Below are positions 1-8,796 of a stretch of DNA of 10,220 nucleotides, in pieces. Origin of the DNA: an uncultured Muribaculaceae bacterium (GTDB lineage: Bacteria > Bacteroidota > Bacteroidia > Bacteroidales > Muribaculaceae); assembly GCA_910586175.1 (NCBI GenBank), contig CAJUIJ010000087.1, positions 1 to 10,220 of the forward strand, given 5' to 3'. The notes beneath the pieces were generated by a model. The model was not told the DNA's origin, searched no databases, and saw nothing but the letters and a program-made list of their open reading frames with translations. The stretch's first letter is position 1. Each line of letters starts with the position of its first letter. The position numbers and the translations under genes are program-made.

Positions 1-49
1 TCGTTTTTTTATACCCTTATCTCATCAATCTTATACTTGCGAAACTTAA

Positions 50-77
50 ATTATTCATTATTCATTTTTCATTATTC
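50..77. repeat. Tandem heptamer array (ATTATTC x4)
   Basis: Four back-to-back copies of a 7-base unit lie just beyond the end of the minus-strand lipoprotein gene: ATTATTC, ATTATTC, ATTTTTC, ATTATTC. Only the third copy differs, by one base. A further degenerate unit (AATATTA) leads up to the stop codon. The rest of the stretch 1-85 is A/T-rich. I see no hairpin that would end the relA-lipoprotein transcript, and no gene. The T-run at 4-10 could be the tail of a terminator whose stem lies outside the window. Confidence 0.75.
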
Positions 78-85
78 AATATTAA

Positions 86-793
86 TTATCTCTGGTGTTG
101 TCTCAGGAGGTTGATTCTTTCGTGGAGCATCGGTACCCGGCGTTCCAACTTGTGAAGCTGGTCCATGTCGTTATATAGTAGCCAAGTTTGCGATATCATT
201 TCCGCTTCCGCGTTAGTCAGATTAGTGGCGTTTACCGGTCCTCCCTGCATATATATCACTGTCAGCGGGTTCAGTTCATTGTCAGCTATAAGACGACCTA
301 TCGAGTCAGCTTTCTCGCCCGAAAACAATACGGATGTCAGTTCGGCGGTGCGATAGTTGAGTGCCTGGTCATGAGGCACAACTGCCGACTCCATTGTTTC
401 GGAAGGAGCCTTGACTGCAATCTGCTGAAAAGCCTTGCCTTTAAGGGTTGCCACCAACTCAAACTTGCCGTTCTCGTCAATACGCGCCACAAGACCTGTG
501 GAGTGTTGCGGGTACTTAGACTTAAAAGAAGTGAAAATGGTGTAAGAGCCGACCTCCTTCGGATTGGCAACTGTGGTGAAATCGTGCATACGTTCACCCA
601 CTTTATCGCGCAAGGTGGCAATGCAGTCGTTGCATGAGTCAATCTCCACCTTAATCTTATTGATTGAATCGGTGAGAGTCTTTTCATATTCGGCACGAGT
701 CTTCTCCGAATTGTCCACACGCTTCACGCACGCTGGAGCGGACATCAGTATGCCACCCAACGCTATTGAAAGTAATAGTTTTGATGTCTTCAT
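86..793 (-). CDS. Probable lipoprotein of unknown function, coupled to relA
   Basis: I do not recognise a family for this 235-residue protein. It starts with Lys-Thr-Ser-Lys, a hydrophobic stretch at about 6-20 and a cysteine at 22 (APAC). This reads as a signal peptide with an atypical lipobox, since proline sits where a small aliphatic residue is usual. Envelope anchoring is therefore likely but not certain. Residues about 29-70 are charged and helix-prone, consistent with a short coiled coil that includes C54 and C57 (CNDC). The middle, about 80-130, alternates like a small beta domain. Residues about 195-235 are again helical and rich in Leu, Arg and His. The ATG overlaps the relA stop in a 4-base ATGA junction, so it is almost certainly co-transcribed and translationally coupled with relA. 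No separate promoter is evident. Any role in the stringent response is inference from position only. Confidence 0.8.
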   Translation of the reverse strand: MKTSKLLLSIALGGILMSAPACVKRVDNSEKTRAEYEKTLTDSINKIKVEIDSCNDCIATLRDKVGERMHDFTTVANPKEVGSYTIFTSFKSKYPQHSTGLVARIDENGKFELVATLKGKAFQQIAVKAPSETMESAVVPHDQALNYRTAELTSVLFSGEKADSIGRLIADNELNPLTVIYMQGGPVNATNLTNAEAEMISQTWLLYNDMDQLHKLERRVPMLHERINLLRQHQR

Positions 794-3000
794 ATTCTTG
801 TAACGTCTTTGACCCCCTTTACTGTTTTGATTTTCTTCACCAAAGTGGTGAGCTGACGATTGTCGGAGACTCCGATAACGAGGTAGCCTTGGAATATGCC
901 ATCGTGAGAGTCTATAGAAATGTTGCGCAACGTAGTGCCCGTCTCATGAGAGATTATAGAAGTGATATTGGTGACAATACCGATATCATCATTTCCGACC
1001 ACCCGGAGTGTAGCCGGCAGCATAGAGCCGGATTTACCGCTCCAGTCGGCGCGGATGAGACGATAGGGATAACGCTCACGTATGTTTGCGGCGTTGGGGC
1101 AGTCACACTTGTGAATTTTCACAACACCATCGCTCGAGATGAAGCCGAACACATCATCGCCGTAGATAGGATTGCAGCAACGGGCGAATTTGTAACTCAA
1201 GCCATTAATCGACTTCTCGCCTATCACCATCACGTCACGATCAGACTTTTCGGTTGGCTCCTCTCGCTTGATCTCAAACTCCTCGGCCGATACATGACCC
1301 GTATCGGTTGAAACGGTGTTAAACTCAACATATTGATTAAGGAAACGGCCCGCATCAATCTTATCTGCACCCATATCGGCATAAAACTCGAGAGCGAACT
1401 TATAGCCCGCCTTTTTGATAAGGCGCATGAGCTGTGCCTCATCGAGTTCTATCTTACGGTTCTTGGCCCTACGTGTCAGGGCCTCCTTGCCGATATCGGC
1501 AAGACGTTGTTTCTCCTCATTGAGGCACTGTTTGATTTTGTTGCGTGCCTTTGAAGATGTCACTATATTCAGCCATTCCTGACGGGGTATCTGGTTTACT
1601 GCCGTGAGTATTTCTACAGTATCGCCATTCTGAATCTTGTAATTCAGTTTCTTGTGCGCACCGTTTACGATTGCACCAGTACAGTGTGCCCCGACATTGG
1701 AGTGAATATGAAAAGCAAAGTCGAGCACTGTGGCACCACCCGACAAGCGGAAAAGGTCTCCCTTTGGTGTAAACGCGAAAACTTCCTTGCCGAAGGGGTC
1801 CATCTGTATGCTTTTCATAAGCTGCATCGGGCCGGCATCGGCAGTCTCGAGGATGTCGCGTATATTATTCATCCACTGGTCAGTACCATCAGAGCGACCA
1901 CCCTTATAACGCCAGTGCGCCGCGAGACCTTTCTCAGCCACAAGATCCATACGGCGCGTGCGGAACTGCACCTCTACCCACTTGTTTTCCGGACCCATCA
2001 CTGTGGCGTGAAGCGACTCGTAGCCATTGCTCTTCGGTATTGAAATCCAGTCGCGCATACGTGCAGGGTTGGCTGTGTACATATCTGCCAATATAGAGTA
2101 AGCAAGCCAGCACTCAGCTTTCTCGCGCTCCGGTTCGGAATCGAGAATCACGCGAATTGCAAAAAGGTCATAAATGCCGGGCAGATCCACTTTTTGCTTG
2201 CGCATCTTGTTCCATATCGATGAGATAGACTTGGTGCGTCCTTTGATTTCAAACTTCAATCCGGCCTGTTCGAGTTTCAAACGGAGCGGATCGATGAATG
2301 CCTTTATATATGCGTCGCGTGAACGTTTGGTTGCGTTGAGCTTGTGAGCTATCTGCACGTATATGTCGCGGTTGGTATATTTGAGCGAAAGGTCTTCGAG
2401 TTCACCCTTTATCTTGTAAAGACCGAGACGGTGGGCAAGCTGAGCGTAGAGGCAGTTGGCCTCGAAAGCTACATTGCGCACCCAATTGTCGTCGGGATGA
2501 AGGTTTATGCTTCGCATAAGCACGAGTGAACGGACTATCATTATGATAATCACCCTGATGTCATGGGCAAGCGATATAATAAGGCCTCTGAAATTTTCTT
2601 GGTTGGTGGCAGAATTACGTGCGCTGAATTTCTCCACTTCAATTAGGCCGGCATGAAGTCCGGCAATATCCTCGCCCCATTCTTTCGCTACCTGCTCGGC
2701 GGAGATCAGGCCGCGGGTGACAAATGGATATAGCAATATGGCGATAAGGATATTATGGTCGGGATCGACCATCTCCGCGAATGTATTAGCTGCCTTGAGA
2801 GTCATCACCGACACGGGAAGTTGCTTCGAATCGTGAGCCGGCTTGTCGCTTCGCACCAAAGTGCGCAGCAACTGTTCGAGACGGAAAGCCTCATCGGCTG
2901 AAAGCATCGGCTTCAAAATCCCATCCAATTTATGGGATAAAGAGACAAGTTCGCGCATCTCGGCGAACGAAAGCCTGTCAGTGTTGTTTAATTCATTCAT
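790..3000 (-). CDS. relA: RelA-type (p)ppGpp synthetase, hydrolase domain degenerate
   Basis: This is a long RelA/SpoT homologue of 736 residues that makes the alarmone (p)ppGpp from GTP or GDP and ATP. The domain order is standard. A pseudo-HD region spans about 30-190. The synthetase domain spans about 230-370, with EIKGRTKSISSIWNKM at 251-266, D278 in YDLFAIR and the catalytic glutamate E343 in EVQFRT. The TGS domain lies at about 404-466, a helical region follows, the zinc-finger-like CC domain has C608, C609, H630, C632 and C634, and a C-terminal ACT domain covers about 663-736. In the HD region the expected His-Asp pair is Tyr-Pro (LLYPF, 91-92), and the usual LADRLHNMRT motif reads IVRSLVLMRS, so the catalytic aspartate is lost. 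Hydrolase activity is therefore unlikely, which fits RelA rather than SpoT. A bifunctional or hydrolytic partner should exist elsewhere in the genome. The ATG at 3000 follows a well-matched promoter about 45-75 bases upstream. Confidence 0.95.
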   Translation of the reverse strand: MNELNNTDRLSFAEMRELVSLSHKLDGILKPMLSADEAFRLEQLLRTLVRSDKPAHDSKQLPVSVMTLKAANTFAEMVDPDHNILIAILLYPFVTRGLISAEQVAKEWGEDIAGLHAGLIEVEKFSARNSATNQENFRGLIISLAHDIRVIIIMIVRSLVLMRSINLHPDDNWVRNVAFEANCLYAQLAHRLGLYKIKGELEDLSLKYTNRDIYVQIAHKLNATKRSRDAYIKAFIDPLRLKLEQAGLKFEIKGRTKSISSIWNKMRKQKVDLPGIYDLFAIRVILDSEPEREKAECWLAYSILADMYTANPARMRDWISIPKSNGYESLHATVMGPENKWVEVQFRTRRMDLVAEKGLAAHWRYKGGRSDGTDQWMNNIRDILETADAGPMQLMKSIQMDPFGKEVFAFTPKGDLFRLSGGATVLDFAFHIHSNVGAHCTGAIVNGAHKKLNYKIQNGDTVEILTAVNQIPRQEWLNIVTSSKARNKIKQCLNEEKQRLADIGKEALTRRAKNRKIELDEAQLMRLIKKAGYKFALEFYADMGADKIDAGRFLNQYVEFNTVSTDTGHVSAEEFEIKREEPTEKSDRDVMVIGEKSINGLSYKFARCCNPIYGDDVFGFISSDGVVKIHKCDCPNAANIRERYPYRLIRADWSGKSGSMLPATLRVVGNDDIGIVTNITSIISHETGTTLRNISIDSHDGIFQGYLVIGVSDNRQLTTLVKKIKTVKGVKDVTRI

Positions 3001-3048
3001 ACAGCTATATTTTAATGCAAAACATTATGCAAAACAAACTTCAGAATA

Positions 3049-3079
3049 CAAATTTACAATAATTTACCATATTTCCAAA
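3049..3079 (-). promoter_or_regulatory. Bacteroidetes-type promoter for relA
   Basis: Read on the minus strand, a -33 element TTTG (3079-3076) is followed after 19 bases by a -7 element TAAATTTG (3056-3049). Both match the Bacteroides consensus TTTG-N19-21-TAnnTTTG exactly. Transcription should begin near 3043, giving a leader of about 40 bases before the relA ATG. The gap 3001-3138 holds nothing else that I can support. Confidence 0.8.
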
Positions 3080-3138
3080 GCAAAAAGTATTTATAAAACT
3101 TTTGTTGGGGGCATTTTGAGGGTTATTTTTGGTTGCTT

Positions 3139-4197
3139 TTATTCACCCCAAATTTTCAAGAAGTTGAAAATTGTGTCGTAGGCGGCTTCGCGATGTGGGA
3201 GGTCGGATAGAATCAGGTTGTGCATGCCGGAATCTATGGTGCATACCTCGCGTGTCTCGGGATTACCGAGCGTCAGCGCTCTCTCACGGATGGTGAAGGG
3301 GTCGAGCACAGCGTCTCCGGTGTGGAACTCCTGTGTATAACCGCAACCGTCTACCTTGCGGCTGCTCTGCATCACGAGTATCGGCACATTGATATTCTTG
3401 CGTTTCTTCACGAGTTCTTTCTGCGCCTTATTGATCGATGCCACCCAGCTGAATGTGACAGGTGGCGAGTATATCATCTTCCAATCGGTATTATACTCCC
3501 ACTCTCCATCGTATTGCTTCAGCAGACTGTAGGCATAGCCATCACAATGAGCTTGCTTTACTTTGGAATCTTTGGAGAAATTTGAGGCAAACTGAACAAG
3601 CGGAATAGCTACATTTCGCATTAAAGGAGAGAAATTCCAAGTGATAAAAGGTGAGTCGGCGATAATACGTTCTACACCCACGTTTTCACCGAGCACTGCA
3701 CCACGGAAGAGGACGGTAAGACCACCCGTGGAGTGCCCTAATAGCGTTATGTCGGTATTGCCGTCGCGACGTATGCAGCAGAGTGCTGAGTCTATGTCGG
3801 CGAAATATTCACGCATATCGCGCACATTAAAAGGATACTGCCATTCAAGCTTGCTGCGTCCGTAACGCCGCAAGTCTACGGCATAGAAATTGTAACCGGA
3901 ATCCACGAAGCGATTACCCATCTCACTTTGGAAGAAATAGTCGTTGAAGCCATGCACATAAAGTATGGCACGACGACTCGAATCCTTGCATAGACGGCGA
4001 ATCACAGTGGAACGACAAGGCCCGTCAAAAGCAATGCCCTGCGGCACATAACGAGCCTCATAACCAGGCAAAATATCCTCATGCCAGCCGGTATTGACAG
4101 TCAATATCTTAAGACCTTCGTATTTCTTATCGATATCCCAAGCACATGCCACGAGAGCCACTAAAAGCGTGAAAATAAATAGTGGAAATTTCCTCAT
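3139..4197 (-). CDS. Alpha/beta hydrolase, predicted lipoprotein (serine aminopeptidase S33-like)
   Basis: This 352-residue protein has an alpha/beta hydrolase fold similar to the S33/monoacylglycerol-lipase group, which cleaves esters or peptides with a Ser-Asp-His triad. The oxyanion-hole motif HGFND is at 82-86, the nucleophile elbow GHSTGG at 154-159 gives S156, and the likely histidine is H326 in GMHNL. The acid is probably D295 or D299 in the GDAVLD stretch. A lid-like insertion spans about 183-260. The N-terminus has a short positive start, a hydrophobic stretch and LVAC at 15-18. That is a good lipobox, so C18 is probably the lipidated residue and the enzyme is likely held in the envelope. 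The substrate cannot be told from sequence. The gene stands alone, 138 bases upstream of relA on the same strand, but relA has its own promoter. No clear terminator follows it. Confidence 0.85.
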   Translation of the reverse strand: MRKFPLFIFTLLVALVACAWDIDKKYEGLKILTVNTGWHEDILPGYEARYVPQGIAFDGPCRSTVIRRLCKDSSRRAILYVHGFNDYFFQSEMGNRFVDSGYNFYAVDLRRYGRSKLEWQYPFNVRDMREYFADIDSALCCIRRDGNTDITLLGHSTGGLTVLFRGAVLGENVGVERIIADSPFITWNFSPLMRNVAIPLVQFASNFSKDSKVKQAHCDGYAYSLLKQYDGEWEYNTDWKMIYSPPVTFSWVASINKAQKELVKKRKNINVPILVMQSSRKVDGCGYTQEFHTGDAVLDPFTIRERALTLGNPETREVCTIDSGMHNLILSDLPHREAAYDTIFNFLKIWGE

Positions 4198-4224
4198 ATT
4201 TAGAAAATATTAGAGCATTATTTA

Positions 4225-4232
4225 CAAAAATA
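4225..4232 (-). promoter_or_regulatory. Candidate -7 promoter element for the hydrolase gene
   Basis: On the minus strand the sequence TATTTTTG matches the Bacteroidetes -7 consensus TAnnTTTG, about 28 bases before the hydrolase ATG. No good TTTG lies at the expected 19-21 bases upstream, so this is a partial match in A/T-rich DNA. If real, its upstream half abuts the -33 element of the divergent rho promoter. Confidence 0.4.
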
Positions 4233-4255
4233 TAACACATCCGATACCGAAAATA

Positions 4256-4286
4256 TTTGCAGTTAAAAAATTTTTTATTAATTTTG
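4256..4286 (+). promoter_or_regulatory. Bacteroidetes-type promoter for rho (and probably aroC)
   Basis: A -33 element TTTG (4256-4259) and a -7 element TAATTTTG (4279-4286) are separated by 19 bases, an exact match to the TTTG-N19-21-TAnnTTTG consensus. Transcription should start near 4290-4293. That leaves a leader of about 410 bases before the rho start codon, which is long for this class of gene. Confidence 0.8.
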
Positions 4287-4289
4287 CAA

Positions 4290-4701
4290 TACAACTGCTC
4301 AGCCGAGCAAGGCTGACGGTCACAGTCGGAGTGGGTAATCCCGCAAATTCGCAGCGGTTCCCTTAGACAATACACCTCCCCATAAAACACTTCAGGAATA
4401 AATCCAACCAACGCGCTACCAAAAGCGTTAGTTAGACAAAGGCTGATAAATATTCTAAAAGGATTCTAACAGAGCAGCCCCAGTGCTGTCTCCATAAAGA
4501 TGACAGATAAAGAGAAACCTTTATCCACATCCACTCAAAGGCCAAAAAATTCCTATTTATACAAAAACTTTATTTGACTGTGCATTCAAGCAAAGTGGTG
4601 AGTTCACTCAGTGCATTTCAATTTCCACTACAATCAGTCATGACCAAAACATTGGAGAACGGGCAAAAGCCTCAGACTCCGCAAAACTACCAACAAACAG
4701 T
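4290..4701 (+). promoter_or_regulatory. Long rho 5' leader with short hairpins, uORFs and a C-rich stretch
   Basis: This gene-free stretch of over 400 bases lies between the rho promoter and start codon. Near its 5' end two hairpins exclude each other: GCTC/GAGC (4297-4300 with 4305-4308) and TCAGCC/GGCTGA (4299-4304 with 4311-4316). A stem GTGGG/CCCGC (4331-4335 with 4340-4344, loop TAAT) competes with CCGC/GCGG (4341-4344 with 4354-4357). AACGC/GCGTT (4410-4414 with 4425-4429) is a further small stem. Bases 4516-4570 contain 15 C but only 2 G, the kind of unstructured C-rich RNA that Rho binds. Two short ORFs lie in the second half. I matched it to no known riboswitch. The reading as an autoregulatory leader, where Rho terminates its own transcript, is inference by analogy with rho genes known to be autoregulated. 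Confidence 0.5.
4500..4577 (+). other. Possible uORF 1 in the rho leader (25 codons)
   Basis: ATG to TGA encodes 25 residues beginning MTDKEKPLSTSTQRP. It covers the most C-rich, G-poor part of the leader. If translated, ribosomes would hide that RNA from Rho, as in leader-peptide control. No ribosome binding site supports it, and short ORFs of this size arise by chance. Confidence 0.2.

Positions 4702-4714
<13 letters not shown>
4640..4714 (+). other. Possible uORF 2 overlapping the rho start codon (24 codons)
   Basis: ATG at 4640 opens a 24-codon frame starting MTKTLENGQKPQTP. It ends at TAG 4712-4714, so it overlaps the first 13 bases of rho in a different frame. If used, it would place terminating ribosomes next to the rho ATG at 4702. 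Support is positional only. Confidence 0.25.
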
Positions 4715-6713
<1,999 letters not shown>

Positions 6714-6714
<1 letters not shown>

Positions 6715-7703
6715 TGAATACATTTGGAACTATACTGACCCTCACCACATTTGGCGAGAGTCACGGGCCTGCTATGGGAGGCATACTTGACGGTATGCCT
6801 CCCAAGGTGCATATAGATATCAACGAAGTGCTACGCCACTTGGCACGCCGCCGCCCGGGACAAAAGCAAGCCGGAATGTCGCAACGAAACGAAACGGACA
6901 TACCGGAGATACTCTCGGGCTTGACGGCCGATGGCCTCACCTTAGGAACACCGATAGGCTTCATAGTGCGCAATCGCGACGCCCACCCCGCCGACTATGA
7001 AGGATACAACGGCAAATTCCGACCCAACCATGCCGATTATACATATTATAATAAATATGGTATACATGATTTCAGAGGTGGCGGAAGGGCAAGTGCCAGG
7101 GAAACTGTATCGTGGGTTGTGGCAGGATCCATAGCACGCCAATGGCTTGACACACTCGGCATAACCATAGATGCTGAATATGTTGAGACCAACAACGCAG
7201 CAGATGTTGCCGCCAGAGGAGACTCTACCGGCGGCAAGGTAAAGTGTGTGATAGGCGGAATGCCAACAGGCGTTGGCGAACCGGTATTTGACAAGCTTCA
7301 CAGCAGACTTGCAGCCGCCATGATGAGCATCAATGCCGCCAAGGCATTCGAATACGGCGACGGAACAAGAAGTTCCTGCATGCTGGGCAGCGAATCGCTC
7401 GACCTCTTCGTGTACCCTCTTGACTTTGCAGAACCCATGCAGGCCAACCACTCGGGTGGCATACAAGGAGGCATAAGCAATGGCATGCCGATATGCTTCA
7501 CAGTTCACTTCAAGCCTACGCCCACACTCATGCGAAGGGTGGAGACCATCGACATCAAAGGTGACAGATGCATAATCGAACCACGCGGACGACACGATGC
7601 ATGTGTGGCCATTCGGGCCGTACCGGTGGTTGAATCAATGGCCGCCCTCGTCATTGCCGATATGATGCTTCTCCGAAACAGGTATATAAAATCTTTGACA
7701 TGA
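6714..7703 (+). CDS. aroC: Chorismate synthase, short form
   Basis: This enzyme makes chorismate from EPSP, the last step of the shikimate pathway, using reduced flavin. Family motifs are clear: TTFGESHG at 11-18 with H17, RRRPGQ at 45-50, HADYTYYNKYG at 106-116 with H106, RGGGRASARE at 121-130, SINAAKAFEYGDG at 205-217, NHSGGIQGGISNG at 245-257 and RGRHDACVAIRAVP at 291-304. H17 and H106 correspond to the two conserved catalytic histidines. At 329 residues it is about 30 shorter than E. coli AroC (361). The loss is concentrated between about 150 and 178, where the segment holding a CPDPD motif in other enzymes is missing. The start must be the GTG at 6714, because an in-frame TAA sits two codons upstream and the next ATG falls inside conserved sequence. 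The GTG overlaps the rho stop by one base, so translation is probably coupled to rho. The last codons and stop lie inside an octamer repeat. Confidence 0.95.
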
Positions 7704-7719
7704 TGACATGATGTCGTCA
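7696..7719. repeat. Octamer repeats at the end of aroC
   Basis: Two identical units TGACATGA (7696-7703 and 7704-7711) are followed by a diverged third, TGTCGTCA (7712-7719). The first unit ends exactly with the aroC stop codon, so the array runs into the coding sequence. The arms ATGAC (7703-7707) and GTCAT (7716-7720) are inverted. The same unit type forms a longer array after the next gene. Confidence 0.65.
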
Positions 7720-7728
7720 TATAAAAAT
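7716..7728. repeat. 13-base direct repeat, left copy
   Basis: GTCATATAAAAAT occurs here and again, identically, at 8685-8697. The two copies lie 969 bases apart, one on each side of the radical SAM gene and in the same orientation. Confidence 0.6.
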
Positions 7729-7738
7729 TGAATAAATC

Positions 7739-8665
7739 TTGAATCCCTGGTATACAGACTATTCGGAATATCTGGCCCGGTTTTACGGTACTACGAAGGT
7801 GCAGAAACTATCGGTCAACACCAATTCGGGTTGCCCGAACCGCGACGGCACCATCGGCACCGGCGGCTGCATATATTGCAACAACGCCTCCTTCACACCG
7901 GGCTACTGCCTGAATGGGGGTGACGTGAAGCAGCAGCTCGAAAACGGCAAGAGATTTTTTGGGCGGAAGTATGACGAAATGAAATATCTGGCATATTTCC
8001 AGTCTTATACAAATACGCATGGACACCCCGTGGAAGAGCTGCGGAAGATTTATGAAACTGCGATGCGTGTGGATGATGTAGTGGGGCTTATTATAGGTAC
8101 CCGCCCCGACTGCATTGACGACGGATTGGCAGAGTTGTTGGCAAACCTCAGCATAGAGATGCCAATATTTGTGGAACTTGGCGTGGAGACACTCTGCGAT
8201 GATACACTGAAGCTAATAAACCGAGGGCATGACTCGCAGACAAGCCGCGACACCATATCAAGGCTTGCCAAGGCCGGACTGCATGTAGGGGTACACCTGA
8301 TAGCCGGTCTCCCCGGTGAGGATAAAGACCGATTTTTGCAAACGGTAGAAGAGATATGCAGACTTCCGGTGGAGTCAATCAAGATGCACCACCTGCAAGT
8401 GCTAAACGGCACACCTCTCGCCGGGATGATTGAAAAGGGAGAGATAGCAGTGGCAAGTTTCAATGTGGATGAATATCTTGAGATTTGCATAGAAGCAATA
8501 AAGAGAATTCCCCGATGCATTGCCATAGAACGATTCTTGGCATCTGCTCCACCTGATATGGTTATTTCCCCGAAATGGGGACTGAAAAACTACCAGTTCA
8601 CCAACAGGCTTCACAACCTGCTTAAGGAGTTGGATAAAAATGGAAAAACCGATGAGCCGGAATAA
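7739..8665 (+). CDS. Radical SAM protein, YhcC-like (TIGR01212 type)
   Basis: This 308-residue protein belongs to the radical SAM superfamily, which splits S-adenosylmethionine at a 4Fe-4S cluster. The cluster cysteines follow the YhcC/Elp3-like spacing: C32, C44 and C47 (CPNRDGTIGTGGCIYC). Other YhcC landmarks are YLAYFQSYTNT at 83-93, GTRPDC at 120-125, ELGVET at 146-151, INRGHD at 160-165, HLIAGLPGE at 186-194 and SIKMHHL at 213-219. The substrate of this family is not established to my knowledge. The start is a TTG at 7739: TAA at 7733-7735 closes the frame upstream, and the N-terminus lines up with relatives from this codon. It lies 35 bases after aroC with no promoter of the local type between them, so it is probably read from the rho-aroC transcript. 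Octamer arrays and a 13-base direct repeat flank it. Confidence 0.9.
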   Translation: MNPWYTDYSEYLARFYGTTKVQKLSVNTNSGCPNRDGTIGTGGCIYCNNASFTPGYCLNGGDVKQQLENGKRFFGRKYDEMKYLAYFQSYTNTHGHPVEELRKIYETAMRVDDVVGLIIGTRPDCIDDGLAELLANLSIEMPIFVELGVETLCDDTLKLINRGHDSQTSRDTISRLAKAGLHVGVHLIAGLPGEDKDRFLQTVEEICRLPVESIKMHHLQVLNGTPLAGMIEKGEIAVASFNVDEYLEICIEAIKRIPRCIAIERFLASAPPDMVISPKWGLKNYQFTNRLHNLLKELDKNGKTDEPE

Positions 8666-8684
8666 ACAATCGCGTCTCCCGATT

Positions 8685-8697
8685 GTCATATAAAAAT
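8685..8697. repeat. 13-base direct repeat, right copy
   Basis: This is an identical copy of GTCATATAAAAAT at 7716-7728. Here it also gives a 7-base inverted pair, TGTCATA (8684-8690) with TATGACA (8716-8722), the second arm lying at the edge of the octamer array. Confidence 0.6.
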
Positions 8698-8717
8698 GGG
8701 ACATTAGTATATTATTA

Positions 8718-8754
8718 TGACATATTGACATATTGACATAATGACATAATGACA
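8718..8754. repeat. Tandem octamer array (TGACATAT/TGACATAA)
   Basis: Four full units and a partial one follow directly on each other: TGACATAT, TGACATAT, TGACATAA, TGACATAA, TGACA. The unit matches TGACATGA at the end of aroC in seven of eight positions when ending in AA. The array lies in the 131-base gap between the radical SAM and TlpA-like genes, about 42 bases before the latter. I see no TAnnTTTG promoter in this gap. The segment 8755-8796 is strongly A-rich. Confidence 0.75.
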
Positions 8755-8796
8755 AAAGACACTAAAAGAATAAACAAAATAAAAATAAACTAATAA

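Noticed and set aside
766..1311. Plus-strand open frame of 181 codons at the end of relA
   Set aside because: It is antisense to the conserved RelA zinc-finger and ACT domains, with no family resemblance or promoter.
3083..3103. AAAAGT/ACTTTT stem as a terminator for the hydrolase gene
   Set aside because: Only six mostly A-T pairs with a nine-base loop and no proper T-run; it also sits right beside the relA -33 element.
4290..4460. Known riboswitch in the rho leader
   Set aside because: I looked for hallmark bases of cobalamin, TPP, c-di-GMP, SAM and fluoride riboswitches and saw none. RNase P, SRP RNA and tmRNA signatures are also absent.
6942..7595. Minus-strand open frame of 217 codons opposite aroC
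   Set aside because: The plus strand carries all chorismate synthase motifs over the same bases; the reverse frame shows no domain and looks like a shadow.
8718..8754. Repeated TTGACA-like boxes as tandem sigma-70 -35 elements
   Set aside because: Bacteroidetes primary sigma factor uses TTTG/TAnnTTTG, found cleanly at three other sites here, and no paired -10 or -7 element follows. The tandem period explains the boxes better.
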